DNA from: Flavobacteriaceae bacterium
Lineage (GTDB): Bacteria; Bacteroidota; Bacteroidia; Flavobacteriales; Flavobacteriaceae
NCBI GenBank assembly: GCA_947377425.1
Contig: CANCFZ010000156.1
Coordinates: forward strand, 1-5,554
Length of the DNA: 5,554 nt
Direction: 5' to 3'
This document shows, in pieces, positions 1-5,377 of the stretch. Positions within the stretch are counted from its first letter, which is position 1. Every line of letters begins with the position of its first letter. Both the position numbers and the translations under genes were made by a program. The notes beneath the pieces are model-generated. The model did not search any database. It was not told the origin of the DNA and saw only the letters and a list, made by a program, of their open reading frames with translations.

Positions 1-48
1 CACGATATTATAGAAATGGAAGAAATAGAACGCGATTTAGGATTTTAA
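1..48 (+). CDS. C-terminal end of an unidentified protein (partial, 15 codons visible)
   Basis: Reading frame 1 is open from the window edge to a TAA stop and encodes HDIIEMEEIERDLGF, an acidic, helix-like tail. It lies four bases before the start of the next gene on the same strand, which suggests a shared transcript. The tail resembles the ends of small flavobacterial STAS-domain (anti-sigma factor antagonist-like) proteins that I recall near rnz. That is an inference from memory of gene order and a 15-residue tail, so no function is assigned. That a gene ends here is fairly likely; its identity is open. Confidence 0.6.
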   Translation, partial: HDIIEMEEIERDLGF

Positions 49-52
49 ACTT

Positions 53-256
53 ATGAAATTAAACAACAAAACCATATTATACATTTATGTAGCCGTAATG
101 TTTGTGTTGACTTTTTTGTTAACCAGCAGAGTAATTAGAAGCATAAAGACAAACGAATTCGATTATGTTAAGCTAGCTCTTAACACTGGACTTCTTATTT
201 ATCTTATTATCAAAATTATTAAACTTGGAAAAATAGAAAACAATAAAACAGAATAA
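53..256 (+). CDS. Small two-helix inner-membrane protein, function unknown
   Basis: This is a 67-residue protein with a short basic N-terminus and a hydrophobic segment at about residues 7-24. A charged connector at about 25-39 (RVIRSIKTNEFDYVK) follows, then a second hydrophobic segment at about 40-56 and a lysine-rich tail. The layout predicts a helical hairpin in the cytoplasmic membrane with both ends probably inside. There is no cysteine lipobox and no recognisable catalytic motif. The ATG starts four bases after the preceding stop, and rnz begins 39 bp downstream, so it probably belongs to the same transcript. I do not recognise the family. The gene is supported by its tight fit between neighbours and coherent hydrophobicity, not by homology. 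Confidence 0.7.
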   Translation: MKLNNKTILYIYVAVMFVLTFLLTSRVIRSIKTNEFDYVKLALNTGLLIYLIIKIIKLGKIENNKTE

Positions 257-295
257 TTTAAGATAACTAAACTCTTTAACTTCTCGATTTCAAAA

Positions 296-1204
296 ATGAA
301 ATTAACCATACTTGGCTGTTATGCAGCAACTCCTCGTACTTTTTCCAATCCAACATCACAAATATTAGAAATTAAAAACCAAATGTTTCTTATTGATTGT
401 GCAGAAGGAACTCAAGTGCAATTGCGCAAAAGCAAAGTCAAGTTTTCTAAAATCAATCATATTTTTATTTCGCATCTTCATGGCGATCATTTTTATGGAT
501 TAGTTGGACTTGTATCTACTTTTATGTTGCTCAATCGTGAAAGTGATTTACATATATATGGTCCAAAAGGAATCAAAGAGATAATCTTACTTCAATTAAG
601 AGCTTCGGGTTCTTATACAGGTTATAATTTATACTTTCACGAACTAGAATCTAAAGCGTCTGAAACTATTTTTGACGATGATAAAGTTATTGTCAAAACT
701 ATTCCGTTAACACATCGCATTTATACCAATGGATTTTTATTTCAAGAAAAAAACATCGAGCGCAAACTCAATATTGAAGCAGTTGAAAATTATAACATTG
801 ATAAAGTGTATTTCAATAAAATAAAATTTGGTGGAGATGTTAAATTAGATGACGGAACAATAATTCCGAATTCTGAATTAAGTTTCGAGCCACAAGTTGC
901 CAAAAGCTATGCGTATTGTAGCGATACTATGTATGATGAATCAATAATTTCAATTATTGAAAATGTTGATTTTCTCTATCACGAAAGCACATTTTTAGAA
1001 AGTGAAGCACATCTTTCAGAGCGAACAATGCATTCTACAGCCAAACAAGCGGCAACTATTGCACTTAAAGCCAATGTGAAAAATCTTATTCTAGGTCATT
1101 ATTCAACGCGTTATGGCAACATTGAACTATTTAAACATGAAGCCGAAACCATTTTTCCAAACGTTCATTTAGCCGACGATGGACGAGAGTTTGAAATGGA
1201 TTAA
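296..1204 (+). CDS. rnz: Ribonuclease Z (tRNA 3'-processing endonuclease)
   Basis: This metallo-beta-lactamase-fold zinc endonuclease cuts precursor tRNAs just after the discriminator base to remove the 3' trailer, in the cytoplasm. At 302 residues it has the length of the short bacterial form, which acts as a dimer. The zinc signature HLHGDH is at residues 60-65 (H60, H62, D64, H65). Further expected ligands are H140 in PLTHR, D210 in YCSDT and H268 in LGHYS. H246 sits in MHST. Residues about 150-195, with DDGTIIPNSEL, fit the flexible arm and adjoining strand that grip the tRNA elbow in the Bacillus subtilis enzyme. The usual FSGDT is YCSDT here, which keeps the aspartate. The N-terminal MKLTILGCYAATPR is typical, which supports the start. 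All visible catalytic residues are intact. It is probably co-transcribed with the small membrane protein upstream. Confidence 0.96.
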   Translation: MKLTILGCYAATPRTFSNPTSQILEIKNQMFLIDCAEGTQVQLRKSKVKFSKINHIFISHLHGDHFYGLVGLVSTFMLLNRESDLHIYGPKGIKEIILLQLRASGSYTGYNLYFHELESKASETIFDDDKVIVKTIPLTHRIYTNGFLFQEKNIERKLNIEAVENYNIDKVYFNKIKFGGDVKLDDGTIIPNSELSFEPQVAKSYAYCSDTMYDESIISIIENVDFLYHESTFLESEAHLSERTMHSTAKQAATIALKANVKNLILGHYSTRYGNIELFKHEAETIFPNVHLADDGREFEMD

Positions 1205-1233
1205 TGTTACAGGAGCGAAAGTTTTTTGAGTTT

Positions 1234-1278
1234 TTTTTCTTTTGTTGCCTTCGAGAGTCTCAGGCAACAAAAGAAAAA
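1234..1278. repeat. 17-bp perfect inverted repeat (hairpin) downstream of rnz
   Basis: The left arm 1234-1250 (TTTTTCTTTTGTTGCCT) is exactly complementary to 1262-1278, with an 11-nt loop whose centre reads GAGAGTCTC. It lies 30 bp after the rnz stop and would form a long stem with a GGC core. It lacks a T-run after the right arm on the + strand, so it is not a textbook intrinsic terminator. A role in ending or protecting the rnz 3' end is an inference. The right arm is also the first unit of the adjacent tandem repeat. Confidence 0.8.
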
Positions 1279-1323
1279 GCAACAAAAGAAAAAGCAACAA
1301 AAGAAAAAGCAACAAAAGAAAAA
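1264..1323. repeat. Four perfect tandem copies of a 15-bp unit
   Basis: The unit GCAACAAAAGAAAAA occurs at 1264, 1279, 1294 and 1309 with no mismatch. The array sits in the rnz-pdxH gap and codes for nothing plausible; open frames across it only give low-complexity repeats such as (SFVAF)n on the - strand. Perfect identity suggests recent expansion by slippage or selection for the stem. Each unit is complementary to the left hairpin arm at 1234-1248, so any of the four could pair with it. Confidence 0.95.
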
Positions 1324-1336
1324 ACCATTTTAATAG

Positions 1337-1368
1337 TTGTAAACTTTCCAAAAACTTCACGAACTTTG
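1337..1368 (+). promoter_or_regulatory. Candidate pdxH promoter (TTG / GAACTTTG)
   Basis: TTG at 1337-1339 is followed after 21 nt by GAACTTTG at 1361-1368. This matches five of the six defined bases of the Bacteroidota -7 box TAnnTTTG, at an accepted spacing from the -33 TTG. Transcription would begin near 1375, leaving a leader of about 13 nt before the pdxH ATG. It lies just after the tandem repeats, so repeat-number changes would alter the distance to anything bound upstream. The motif is short and chance matches are common in A+T-rich DNA. Confidence 0.4.
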
Positions 1369-1387
1369 TAATCAAATGGAGTAACCA

Positions 1388-2032
1388 ATGAAAGACTTAG
1401 GCAATTACAGAAAATCTTATGAAAAAAGTGAACTTTTAGAAAAAAATATTCCTGAAGATCCAATTAATTTATTTAACAAATGGTTTCATGAAACCGAAGA
1501 TTTTGGTGGAGTAGATGAGGTTAATGCCATGACAGTTGCAACAATTGGATTGGACGGTTTTCCAAAATCTCGTGTGGTTTTATTAAAAAAGTTCAACGAA
1601 GAAGGATTTATTTTCTATACCAATTACAATTCCGAAAAGGGAAAAGCAATCCAAAATAATCCTAACGTATGTCTGTCTTTCTTTTGGACAAGCCTTGAAC
1701 GACAGGTAATAATTAAAGGTATTGCCGAAAAAACATCTGATATAATTTCTGATAATTATTTTGATTCAAGACCAGATGGAAGTAAACTTGGAGCCATAGT
1801 TTCTCCGCAAAGTGAGGTAATTCCAAATCGAGAATATCTCGAAACCAATTTAAAACTTCTCGAGCAAGAATATCTAGGCAAAGAAATTCTACGTCCAAAA
1901 CACTGGGGTGGTTTTTTAGTAAGACCTATTGAAGTTGAATTTTGGCAAGGTCGACCTAATCGATTACATGATAGAATTAGATACAAGCTTCAAGATGATT
2001 TTTTATGGAAAGCAGATCGTCTTTCTTCTTAA
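1388..2032 (+). CDS. pdxH: Pyridoxamine 5'-phosphate oxidase
   Basis: This FMN-dependent flavoprotein oxidises pyridoxamine or pyridoxine 5'-phosphate to pyridoxal 5'-phosphate (vitamin B6 synthesis and salvage) with oxygen as acceptor, as a cytoplasmic homodimer. At 214 residues it is full length. FMN-contact motifs are SRVVLLK (61-67), FYTNYNSEKGK (76-86) and LERQV (103-107). Substrate residues match the Escherichia coli enzyme at a constant offset of five: K67, Y124, R128, S132, R192 and H194, within NYFDSRPDGS and the signature RLHDR (192-196). The start MKDLGNYRKSYEKSEL is typical of flavobacterial PdxH. The protein ends RLSS where the family usually ends RL-(A/S)-P. Its stop codon overlaps by one base the first inverted-repeat arm of the lipoprotein cassette, and no terminator lies between. 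rnz is the upstream neighbour, but the repeat-filled gap and the candidate promoter suggest separate transcription. Confidence 0.97.
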   Translation: MKDLGNYRKSYEKSELLEKNIPEDPINLFNKWFHETEDFGGVDEVNAMTVATIGLDGFPKSRVVLLKKFNEEGFIFYTNYNSEKGKAIQNNPNVCLSFFWTSLERQVIIKGIAEKTSDIISDNYFDSRPDGSKLGAIVSPQSEVIPNREYLETNLKLLEQEYLGKEILRPKHWGGFLVRPIEVEFWQGRPNRLHDRIRYKLQDDFLWKADRLSS

Positions 2033-2149
2033 TTGTAAGAAAAATACATTATAAAAAATAAATTAAATGTAGTTTGTCGATTTTATTTGTCACTTTGACG
2101 AGTTTGTATTACTATTGTATAACCAAATCAGATAACACGTTCTTACAAT
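2032..2149. repeat. 118-bp segment bounded by a 10-bp inverted repeat, copy 1
   Basis: ATTGTAAGAA (2032-2041) and its exact complement TTCTTACAAT (2140-2149) enclose 98 nt. Copy 2 has identical arms at identical spacing although the spacer has diverged. Inside, TCGATTTTATTTGT (2077-2090) is also unchanged between copies. This could be a paired protein-binding site or the end-pairing of a leader RNA. It could also be a small mobile-element remnant, but I see no target-site duplication and no transposase, so the nature is open. Confidence 0.7.
2115..2143 (+). promoter_or_regulatory. Weak promoter candidate for CAP lipoprotein 1
   Basis: TTG (2115-2117) is followed after 18 nt by CACGTTCT (2136-2143), a poor match to the Bacteroidota -7 box. 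It is listed because copy 2 has the same arrangement with a better box (TACGTTCT). Transcription from here would give a leader of about 95 nt containing both CCCCACA boxes. An alternative is TTTATTTG at 2082-2089, inside the invariant 14-bp block, which matches the -7 box better but has no TTG at the right distance. Confidence 0.25.
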
Positions 2150-2167
2150 AATAAATAACGATGGTAA

Positions 2168-2225
2168 TTGCCCCACATTTACTTTCAATATTCATCCCGA
2201 AGATATTTGCCCCACATCTACCTTC
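2168..2225 (+). promoter_or_regulatory. Leader direct repeats TTGCCCCACATYTACYTTC, copy 1
   Basis: TTGCCCCACATTTACTTTC (2168-2186) and TTGCCCCACATCTACCTTC (2207-2225) differ at two of 19 positions and start 39 bp apart. The second ends 19 bp before the lipoprotein ATG. The C-runs stand out in very A+T-rich DNA, and the arrangement is kept in copy 2. They are probably in the transcribed leader and may be a regulatory target on DNA or RNA. No complementary G-rich partner lies in the leader, so a simple local hairpin is unlikely. Confidence 0.55.
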
Positions 2226-2244
2226 TAAATCTTAACCTACTACT

Positions 2245-2742
2245 ATGAAAGCAACATTACTAAAAATGTTTTTGCCAATTGCATTGGTATTTACAATGGT
2301 ATCTTGTTCAACAGATTCAAAAGAAAAAGCATCAGTTGACAATACCTTAGTGACTAATTATGATTATTCACAAGATGAGTTGAAATTGGCTCAAATAATC
2401 AATGAATATAGAGTTAGTCATGGGTTAAATACACTTGAGATTGTAAATCATATTTCATACAAATCATTAGAACACAATGATTATATGATTGATAATAATG
2501 TAGTTAATCATGATTTTTTTGATCAAAGAGCGGAAAATATTATTGAAGTTCTTGGAGCAACCAAAGTAGGAGAGAACATTGCATATAATTTTTCAACACC
2601 AAATGCAGCGTTGTATGCATGGTTAAATAGTCCTGGGCACAAAGCAAATTTGGATGGAAATTATACTCATTTTGGAATTTCAATTAAAGTTAATCCAGCT
2701 ACTGGAAAAAAATATTATACTAATATGTTTATGAAAAAATAA
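2245..2742 (+). CDS. CAP/SCP-domain (YkwD-like) lipoprotein, copy 1
   Basis: This 165-residue exported lipoprotein starts with a lysine-bearing N-terminus and a hydrophobic core ending in MVSC, so C21 is the predicted lipidated residue. The tail CSTDSKEK is a polar linker; whether it directs surface display is unclear. The CAP domain spans about residues 43-160. A family-typical N-terminal helix is followed by LEHNDYM (75-81), VNHDFF (87-92; H89), the hallmark GENIAYN (109-115; E110), AWLNSPGHKANL (125-136; H132), and HFGISI plus YYTNMF strands. H89, E110 and H132 are the expected cavity residues. Bacterial CAP proteins have no single agreed function; those in animals and fungi bind lipids or act as secreted effectors. 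It probably forms its own transcription unit, with a leader upstream and a terminator 33 bp after the stop. It is about 91% identical to its tandem paralogue. Confidence 0.93.
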   Translation: MKATLLKMFLPIALVFTMVSCSTDSKEKASVDNTLVTNYDYSQDELKLAQIINEYRVSHGLNTLEIVNHISYKSLEHNDYMIDNNVVNHDFFDQRAENIIEVLGATKVGENIAYNFSTPNAALYAWLNSPGHKANLDGNYTHFGISIKVNPATGKKYYTNMFMKK

Positions 2743-2775
2743 TAGTTTAGAGTTTTGTTTGATTTTGAAAAATTG

Positions 2776-2802
2776 CCATCCGAATTTCGGATGGTTTTTT
2801 TT
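2776..2802 (+). terminator. Intrinsic terminator of CAP lipoprotein 1
   Basis: A seven-bp G+C-rich stem CCATCCG / CGGATGG (2776-2782 with 2788-2794) and a five-nt AATTT loop are followed directly by eight T residues (2795-2802). It lies 33 bp after the stop. The position matches the terminator of copy 2, but the stem sequence is unrelated. Confidence 0.92.
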
Positions 2803-2880
2803 GTTGTTTAGTTTTTTTTTGGAAGATTTTGATATGGTAATTTATATTTTTTTTTAATTTAAACAATCTAATTTTTTTAA

Positions 2881-2998
2881 ATTGTAAGAAAAATATATTA
2901 TAAAAATAAAAATAGATGTATTATATCGATTTTATTTGTTACTTAAGCGATGTTGTTGTAATATTGTATAACAAAATCAGACAATACGTTCTTACAAT
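2881..2998. repeat. 118-bp segment bounded by a 10-bp inverted repeat, copy 2
   Basis: ATTGTAAGAA (2881-2890) and TTCTTACAAT (2989-2998) enclose 98 nt, exactly as in copy 1. About 20 of 98 spacer positions differ from copy 1 while all 20 arm positions are identical. The internal block TCGATTTTATTTGT (2926-2939) is unchanged. The flanking bases show no convincing target-site duplication. Confidence 0.7.
2964..2992 (+). promoter_or_regulatory. Weak promoter candidate for CAP lipoprotein 2
   Basis: TTG (2964-2966), 18 nt, then TACGTTCT (2985-2992) partly matches the Bacteroidota TTG / TAnnTTTG pattern. It overlaps the right inverted-repeat arm, so a protein bound to that arm could block it. The same geometry in copy 1 is the main support. 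Confidence 0.3.
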
Positions 2999-3016
2999 AA
3001 TAAATAACGAGAGTAA

Positions 3017-3074
3017 CTGCCCCACACTTACTTTCAATATTCACCCCGAAGATATTTGCCCCACATCTACCTTC
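3017..3074 (+). promoter_or_regulatory. Leader direct repeats with CCCCACA boxes, copy 2
   Basis: CTGCCCCACACTTACTTTC (3017-3035) and TTGCCCCACATCTACCTTC (3056-3074) again start 39 bp apart, the second ending 19 bp before the ATG. The second box is identical to that of copy 1; the first differs at two positions. The stretch after it up to the ATG, including AACCTACTACT, is also kept. Confidence 0.55.
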
Positions 3075-3093
3075 CAAATCTTAACCTACTACT

Positions 3094-3591
3094 ATGAAAG
3101 CAAAATTACTTAGATTGTTTGTACCAATTGCATTGGTGTTCACAATGGTATCATGTTCAACAGATTCAAAAGAAAACGCATCAGTTGACAGCACGTTAGT
3201 AACTAATTACGATTATTCACAAGATGAGTTAAAATTAGCTCAATTGATAAATGAATATAGAGTTAGTCAAGGTTTAAACACACTTGAAATTGTAAATCAT
3301 ATTTCATATAAATCATTAGAACACAATGATTATATGATTGACAATAATGTTGTAAATCATGATTTTTTTGATCAAAGAGCAGAAAATATAATTGAAGTTC
3401 TTGGAGCAACTAAAGTAGGAGAGAATATTGCATATAATTATTCAACACCAAATGCTGCTTTGTATGCTTGGTTAAACAGTCCTGCGCACAAAGCAAATTT
3501 AAATGGAGATTATACCCATTTTGGAATTTCAATATCAGTTAATCCAACAAATGGTAAAAAGTATTATACTAATATGTTTATGAAAAAATAA
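3094..3591 (+). CDS. CAP/SCP-domain (YkwD-like) lipoprotein, copy 2
   Basis: This 165-residue tandem paralogue of the preceding lipoprotein differs from it at 15 positions. The signal peptide and lipobox are kept (MVSC, C21), as are the CAP residues H89, E110 and H132. Replacements cluster in the signal peptide (positions 4, 7, 8 and 10) and the C-terminal third (131, 137, 139, 148, 152 and 153), with singles at 28, 33, 51, 59 and 116. Residues 60-115 are identical although 11 codons there differ silently. The conserved SPGH of the domain is SPAH here (G131A), next to cavity residue H132, which might tune binding. It has its own leader and terminator, so it should be transcribed alone. Like copy 1 it should be anchored in the envelope; its ligand or target is unknown. 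Confidence 0.93.
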   Translation: MKAKLLRLFVPIALVFTMVSCSTDSKENASVDSTLVTNYDYSQDELKLAQLINEYRVSQGLNTLEIVNHISYKSLEHNDYMIDNNVVNHDFFDQRAENIIEVLGATKVGENIAYNYSTPNAALYAWLNSPAHKANLNGDYTHFGISISVNPTNGKKYYTNMFMKK

Positions 3592-3629
3592 TTGATTTAT
3601 ATAGTTTTGTTTGGTTTTTTTGAAAATTG

Positions 3630-3657
3630 CCGCTCATTTTTATGAGCGGTTTTTTTT
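3630..3657 (+). terminator. Intrinsic terminator of CAP lipoprotein 2
   Basis: An eight-bp stem CCGCTCAT / ATGAGCGG (3630-3637 with 3642-3649) with a TTTT loop is followed by eight T residues (3650-3657). It lies between convergent genes. On the - strand the hairpin is followed only by CAATTTT, so it would work poorly for the hydroxylase gene that ends at 3670. Confidence 0.92.
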
Positions 3658-3669
3658 ATAAAATATGAT

Positions 3670-4809
3670 TTATCTATTAGAATAATCTGTCATATCCAAG
3701 TTTTTATCAAATGGGTTTTTTGTAAATGGATAAACAGCTTGTTTAATATATCCTTTTGGAAAATTAGCTTCCAGTATTCCTGTATCTTTTGGCCATTCAT
3801 TTTTAGGAAGGTAATAAGTTCCAAACATTTTATCTATAAAAGGAAAAATGGTGGCAAAGTTTTTTCCGTAGTGTTTTGGATCTTTACAATGATGCCAATG
3901 ATGGTATTGAGGTGTAGCAAAAATGTATTTTAAAAAGCCAAAATTTATTCGTGTATTAGCATGAATTAATACTGCATGAATTGCCATAAAAATAACATAC
4001 ACATTAAAAGTAATTGTAGAAAATCCTAGTACATATAAAGGTATAAATGCCATAGAACGAGTGACAAAAATATCTACAAAATGTGTTCTTGACCCAGCTA
4101 ACCAATCCATATTTTCTGTAGAATGATGAATTGAGTGGAACCTCCATAAAAAATGATGTGTATGAAAAAAGCGGTGTGTCCAATACTGAAATAAATCAGT
4201 TATAAAAAATGCGAAAAGTAACTCTAATACAAAGGGTAAACTTTGAATTGCCAGATGTATTTCTGATAATCCCATCCAACCAAAAAATACTTTAGCAGGT
4301 TGTTGAGTTATAGTTCCAAAAAATTGAATTAACAAATGACTAATTGTAAAATAAACTAAATCGGTTCTCCATTCTTCATGAAAAGTACTTTGATTTTTTC
4401 TTTTAGGAAAAACGATTTCTATTGGAATAAAAATTATGGCCATTAGAAATAAATCTAAGACCAACCAGTCTAAACCTAAATGCCATCCAGTTTTATCAAC
4501 TGCTCTTGGGTCAACGTCAAATCCGCCTAAAATTATTGTTGCTGCAATAAGTAAAATTCCTATAAGTGACCATTTTTTATTTTTACTGGCTATAAAACTA
4601 ATTATTGCAAAAAACATTGAAGCTATAATTGCACCAGTTAACAAAATCTTCATAGATTCACCGGTATATACCTCTCTAAATGCAGGTGTTGTTAGCCATT
4701 CAGGGTATTTAAAACAAATGACTCCTAACAGAGCAGAAACACCCAAAAATACAGAAGTGTAGCCACTAATTTTTCCTTGACCAAATTTTATGTTTTCTTT
4801 GATTTCCAT
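3670..4809 (-). CDS. Fatty acid hydroxylase / sterol desaturase-family membrane protein
   Basis: This 379-residue integral membrane di-iron oxygenase of the FA_hydroxylase superfamily uses oxygen to hydroxylate or desaturate lipid-type substrates. The substrate cannot be told from sequence. The eight-histidine pattern is present: HRFFH (212-216), HSIHH (225-229) and HHWHH (303-307, read as HxxHH from H303), with extra histidines at H243, H278, H283 and H313. EEWRTDLVYF (145-154) precedes the catalytic region. Hydrophobic segments lie at about 17-34, 53-73, 82-96, 115-134, 150-166, 190-208 and 253-280. Roughly 140 N-terminal residues with several helices precede the core, so it is longer than minimal family members. 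The start lies after an A-rich leader (AAAATAAAAA) typical of Bacteroidota. It converges on the second lipoprotein cassette. I see no clear promoter in 4810-4898. Confidence 0.92.
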   Translation of the reverse strand: MEIKENIKFGQGKISGYTSVFLGVSALLGVICFKYPEWLTTPAFREVYTGESMKILLTGAIIASMFFAIISFIASKNKKWSLIGILLIAATIILGGFDVDPRAVDKTGWHLGLDWLVLDLFLMAIIFIPIEIVFPKRKNQSTFHEEWRTDLVYFTISHLLIQFFGTITQQPAKVFFGWMGLSEIHLAIQSLPFVLELLFAFFITDLFQYWTHRFFHTHHFLWRFHSIHHSTENMDWLAGSRTHFVDIFVTRSMAFIPLYVLGFSTITFNVYVIFMAIHAVLIHANTRINFGFLKYIFATPQYHHWHHCKDPKHYGKNFATIFPFIDKMFGTYYLPKNEWPKDTGILEANFPKGYIKQAVYPFTKNPFDKNLDMTDYSNR

Positions 4810-4898
4810 TTTTTATTTTTAAGGATACTAATATATAAAAGTTCAAATTAGTAAAATATGTTTTTATTAAAAATTTGCTTTCACTACTAAATATAATA

Positions 4899-4930
4899 AA
4901 AGAACACCCAATTTGTGTTGAGTGTTCTTT
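4899..4930 (-). terminator. Probable terminator of the OmpA-small membrane protein transcript
   Basis: AAAGAACAC (4899-4907) pairs with GTGTTCTTT (4922-4930). After a C-A mismatch, CAA (4909-4911) pairs with TTG (4918-4920), closing a six-nt loop. Read on the - strand the stem is followed by TTTTATTATATTT-like sequence, as expected for a terminator 50 bp after the stop at 4981. The T-run is interrupted and the + strand side is weaker. The stretch 4931-4980 between this hairpin and the gene shows nothing further. Confidence 0.6.
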
Positions 4931-4980
4931 AGGATAATTAAACAAAAAGTCTATCGAGCCGTTAACCTTTCTTATAACAA

Positions 4981-5367
4981 TTAACTTATGTTTTTAATTT
5001 CAATAGTTTTTTTTAAAAATAATTTGGCTTCTTTTTCATCTTTTTTCTTCACATGAATTTTTAATGGTTCATCTATTGAAAAAGTAACTATTAAATAATA
5101 TTTTTCATAAGTGTAAAATGCTGATATAAGTAAGGATATAGCACACAATGTCAAACTTATATAGAAAACAATAGTGTTTGTTAATTTCATATAAGCAATT
5201 AATAAAAAGAAGAAACTTAATAAAAATAATATAATATTAAATTCTTTACTAATTGACTTTAATATATTAATTGACGATATTGAGCTAGGATAAATCTCTT
5301 TCTTATCAAGAATAATTTTATCCTCATAAATTTCACCTATACAATTTTTTAATAATAATCTACTCAT
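4981..5367 (-). CDS. Small two-helix membrane protein, function unknown
   Basis: This protein has 128 residues from the chosen start MSRLLLKN. An N-terminal part with alternating hydrophobic residues (about 1-40, including GEIYEDKIILDKKEIYPSS) looks like short beta strands. Two membrane segments follow at about 44-60 and 65-85. A second soluble part (YYLIVTFSIDEPLKIHVKK) ends in a lysine-rich helix. The layout recalls DUF6232-like proteins, but I cannot confirm membership. The frame stays open up to an ATG at 5460, but that extension would overlap 83 bp of the OmpA coding end in another frame. The ATG at 5365-5367 leaves a 10-bp gap after the OmpA stop and is preferred. Co-transcription with the OmpA gene is likely. 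Confidence 0.75.
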   Translation of the reverse strand: MSRLLLKNCIGEIYEDKIILDKKEIYPSSISSINILKSISKEFNIILFLLSFFFLLIAYMKLTNTIVFYISLTLCAISLLISAFYTYEKYYLIVTFSIDEPLKIHVKKKDEKEAKLFLKKTIEIKNIS

Positions 5368-5377
5368 TTTAAATCTA

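Larger units (their letters stand above)
2031..2802 (+). repeat. Tandem cassette, copy 1 (leader + CAP lipoprotein + terminator)
   Basis: This roughly 0.77-kb block recurs 849 bp further on (2880-3657). The two copies are colinear without net indel from the first inverted-repeat arm through the coding region. Similarity begins abruptly at the pdxH stop and ends at the terminator T-run. Identity differs by segment: the inverted-repeat arms are identical, the 98-nt spacer about 80%, the 93 nt before the ATG about 94%, and the proteins about 91%. After it, 2803-2880 is T-rich DNA in which I see nothing. Confidence 0.95.
2880..3657 (+). repeat. Tandem cassette, copy 2 (leader + CAP lipoprotein + terminator)
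   Basis: This is the second copy of the block at 2031-2802. Inverted-repeat arms, leader boxes and start codon all lie 849 bp after their copy-1 counterparts. The terminator is offset by 854 bp, so small indels exist only after the coding region. As a direct repeat it could recombine with copy 1 to delete or amplify one cassette. Confidence 0.95.

Noticed and set aside
1234..1278. Calling the rnz-downstream hairpin an intrinsic terminator
   Set aside because: The right arm is followed by A-rich repeats rather than a T-run on the + strand, and the - strand side is followed by A residues as well.
1169..1463. - strand frames with (FLLLL)n or (SFVAF)n repeats
   Set aside because: They are low-complexity translations of the 15-bp tandem repeat and overlap the ends of rnz and pdxH.
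1713..1986. - strand frames inside pdxH
   Set aside because: They are shadows of a gene with clear family signatures on the + strand.
2032..2149. Calling the inverted-repeat segment a MITE
   Set aside because: There is no target-site duplication in either copy and no related transposase in the window, so mobile origin is only one of several options.
2161..2235. A 24-codon open frame with a repeated APHL motif in the leader of CAP lipoprotein 1, ending 9 bp before its ATG (possible leader peptide)
   Set aside because: In copy 2 the ATG is replaced by AGA with no alternative start, and the motif simply reflects the DNA direct repeat. The frame stays open in copy 2 with two replacements, so peptide-level selection is not shown.
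2916..3113. A 65-codon + strand frame across the copy-2 leader
   Set aside because: It overlaps the inverted repeat, the leader boxes and the lipoprotein start, is not kept in copy 1, and has no coherent protein features.
4436..4762. 108-codon + strand frame opposite the hydroxylase gene
   Set aside because: It lies entirely inside a well-supported - strand gene and shows no recognisable domain.
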